A DNA stretch of 7,568 nucleotides. Origin: Oscillospiraceae bacterium. Lineage in GTDB: Bacteria; Bacillota; Clostridia; Oscillospirales; Oscillospiraceae. A program made the position numbers and the translations under genes. How positions within the stretch are numbered: the first letter of the stretch is position 1; each line of letters opens with the position of its first letter. The stretch is from assembly GCA_017538775.1 (NCBI GenBank), contig JAFYIF010000354.1, positions 1 to 7,568 of the forward strand, in the 5' to 3' direction. The notes beneath the pieces are model-generated. The model worked only from the letters and a program-made list of their open reading frames with translations. It did not search any database and was not told the DNA's origin. Below are positions 6,258 through 7,568 of the stretch, piece after piece.

Positions 6258-6283
6258 AGAGGGGATGCGCTCCGCGAGAAGTA

Positions 6284-6314
6284 TTTTTCCCGAAAATGCG
6301 ATTTCCGGGAAAAA
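6284..6314. repeat. Hairpin 2, long near-perfect palindrome
   Basis: TTTTTCCCG (6284-6292) pairs with CGGGAAAAA (6306-6314). Inside, past one A-C mismatch, AAAT pairs with ATTT around a GCG loop, giving a stem of 13 pairs. The T-run lies in the 5' arm on both strands and neither strand has a further U-tract, so it is not a clean terminator in either direction. Confidence 0.75.
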
Positions 6315-6328
6315 TGGATTTGAATCTA

Positions 6329-6362
6329 TTTCGCGCCTGCGGGCGCGAAACTCTGCGAGGCA
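6329..6362 (+). repeat. Right copy of 30-bp inverted repeat, with hairpin 3
   Basis: Bases 6333-6362 are the exact reverse complement of 4997-5026. Its hairpin is longer than in the left copy: TTTCGCGCC (6329-6337) with GGCGCGAAA (6342-6350), nine perfect pairs around TGCG. It ends 70 bases before the mtaB start codon and would be in the mtaB leader if transcription starts upstream of it. Confidence 0.85.
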
Positions 6363-6432
6363 ACGAGGGATGAAGCGCGGTTGCTGTCGTGGCATTATTC
6401 TAGCTGAAATTGCGGAAAAGGACAAGAGGGAA

Positions 6433-7568
6433 ATGAAATACGCGATCCAGACCCTGGGCTGCAAGGTCAACCAGTTCGAGACCCAGGCCATGGAGGCCCT
6501 GCTGGCCTCCCACGGACACACATCCACCCGGGCGGGGGACGCCGACGCGGTGATCGTCAACACCTGCGCCGTCACCGCCGAGAGCGGGCGCAAATCCCGC
6601 CAGGCCCTCCGGCGGCTGCTGGCGGAGAACCCCGGGGCCGTGGCCGCGGTCTGCGGCTGCTACAGCCAGCTCAGCCCGGAGGACGCGGAGGCCCTGGGGG
6701 CCAGCGTGGTCTTCGGCAGCGGGGACCGGGCGGCCTTCGTGGAGGCGGTGGAGCGGGCCGTGGCGGAGCACCGGCGCGCCCGCTCCGTGGACGACCCCTT
6801 CCGCCGGACGGCGCTGGAAGCCCTGCCCGCCGGGGCCATGGAGGGGCGCACCCGGGCCTATATGAAGATCGAGGACGGCTGCGACAACTTTTGCGCCTAC
6901 TGCGTGATTCCCTACGCCCGGGGCCGGGTCCGCAGTATGCCGCTGCAAAAGGCCGCGGCGGAGGCGGCCAGGCTCCAGCGGGAGGGCTTTCTGGAGATCG
7001 TGGTCAGCGGCATCGAGATCAGCTCCTACGGCAAGGACTTCCGGGACGGCAGCGGCCTGGCGGACGCGGTCTGCGCCATCGCCCTGGCCGCGCCGGATAC
7101 CCGCGTGCGCCTGGGCTCCCTGGAGCCCACGGTGGTGACGGAGGACTTTTGCCGCCGTCTGCGCGAGTGCGGCAACATCTGCCCCCAGTTCCACCTCTCC
7201 CTGCAATCCGGCTGCGACCGCACCCTGGCGGCCATGCGCCGGAAGTACGACACCGCCCGCTTCCGCGAGAGCGCGGCGGCCCTCCGGGCGGCCTTCCCCG
7301 GCTGCGCCCTGACGGCGGACCTGATCGCGGGCTTCCCCGGGGAGACGGAAGCGGATTTTGCGGAGACTCTGGCCTTTCTGGAGGAGATCGGCTTTGCCGC
7401 GATGCACGTCTTCCCCTATTCCGAGCGCCCCGGCACCCGGGCCGCCGCCATGCCGGAGCAGCTGCCGAAGGCCGTCCGGGCCGCACGCGCCAGGCGGGCC
7501 CAGGCCCTGGCCGACGCGCTGGAGCGACGCTATCTGCAAAGCCAGGTGGGGCGCACCCTCTCGGTGCT
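6433..7568 (+). CDS. mtaB: tRNA t6A37 methylthiotransferase, MtaB type (3' end outside window)
   Basis: The frame is open for 378 codons to the window edge; about 50-70 residues, probably the TRAM domain, should be missing. This radical-SAM enzyme converts t6A to ms2t6A at position 37 of tRNAs reading ANN codons. The N-terminal methylthiotransferase domain has the three cluster cysteines C10 (TLGCKVNQFET, typical of MtaB rather than MiaB), C45 (NTCAVT) and C76 (CGCYSQ). The radical-SAM CxxxCxxC motif is C150-DNF-C154-AY-C157, followed by VIPYARGRVRS. GIEISSYG and LIAGFPGETEADF are further family segments. ATG 6433 begins the conserved KYAIQTLGCK start; AAGGA (6418-6422) is 10 bases upstream and GAGGG (6426-6430) is closer than ideal. 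No clear -35/-10 pair was found; TATTCT (6395-6400 region) is only a weak -10 candidate. It is divergent from the desulfurase gene, a plausible sulfur supplier for its Fe-S clusters. Confidence 0.94.
   Translation, partial: MKYAIQTLGCKVNQFETQAMEALLASHGHTSTRAGDADAVIVNTCAVTAESGRKSRQALRRLLAENPGAVAAVCGCYSQLSPEDAEALGASVVFGSGDRAAFVEAVERAVAEHRRARSVDDPFRRTALEALPAGAMEGRTRAYMKIEDGCDNFCAYCVIPYARGRVRSMPLQKAAAEAARLQREGFLEIVVSGIEISSYGKDFRDGSGLADAVCAIALAAPDTRVRLGSLEPTVVTEDFCRRLRECGNICPQFHLSLQSGCDRTLAAMRRKYDTARFRESAAALRAAFPGCALTADLIAGFPGETEADFAETLAFLEEIGFAAMHVFPYSERPGTRAAAMPEQLPKAVRAARARRAQALADALERRYLQSQVGRTLSV

Noticed and set aside
4997..6362. Insertion sequence or composite transposon defined by the 30-bp inverted repeats
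   Set aside because: There is no transposase between the repeats, no target-site duplication that I can see, and the enclosed gene is an ordinary housekeeping desulfurase. The repeats are reported only as repeats.
4674..6593. Minus-strand open frame of 639 codons overlapping the desulfurase, the intergenic region and mtaB
   Set aside because: It crosses three hairpins and the real desulfurase in another frame; its sequence is G/R/A/P-rich with no motifs.
6400..7539. Minus-strand open frame (379 codons) opposite mtaB
   Set aside because: MtaB on the plus strand has all six cluster cysteines in place; the antisense frame is its shadow.

Overview
The window looks like core chromosome from a GC-rich member of the Bacillota, most plausibly an Oscillospiraceae/Eubacteriales gut anaerobe (Oscillibacter, Lawsonibacter or Flavonifractor type). 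This is inferred from strong G/C preference at third codon positions, AGGAGG-type Shine-Dalgarno sites, sigma-A promoters with 17-bp spacers, and the protein types (DacF-like carboxypeptidase, short Gram-positive-type glucose-6-phosphate isomerase, AI-2E family permease, NifS-like desulfurase, MtaB). No phage, transposase, CRISPR array, rRNA or tRNA is visible.

Layout. Bases 1-45 are the tail of a plus-strand gene, followed by an intrinsic terminator. A minus-strand gene for a small P-loop ATPase (152-565) has its own promoter and terminator. Next on the minus strand is a probable two-gene unit, dacF-like D-Ala-D-Ala carboxypeptidase (2037-3281) then pgi (737-2017), separated by 19 bases and closed by a strong hairpin at 676-709. 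A 341-bp divergent intergenic region (3282-3622) holds a clear sigma-A promoter for a plus-strand AI-2E family permease (3623-4978), short repeats resembling DnaA boxes and some palindromes. The permease converges on a minus-strand cysteine desulfurase (5039-6193). That gene is divergent from mtaB (6433 to the window end, incomplete), a radical-SAM tRNA methylthiotransferase.

Functions. pgi belongs to central carbon metabolism, the carboxypeptidase to peptidoglycan maturation, and the permease to the membrane. The desulfurase and MtaB share a sulfur/Fe-S theme: a desulfurase mobilises cysteine sulfur, and MtaB needs Fe-S clusters and inserts a methylthio group into t6A37 of tRNA.

The least ordinary feature is non-coding. 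A 30-bp perfect inverted repeat (4997-5026 and 6333-6362) brackets the desulfurase gene. Around it is further similarity, in the same order, that reaches into the last codons of the desulfurase. The right-hand copy sits in a 239-bp leader region with several stable hairpins. This looks like a dispersed intergenic repeat family or a structured element; I cannot tell which from one window. I see no convincing new multi-gene system here.
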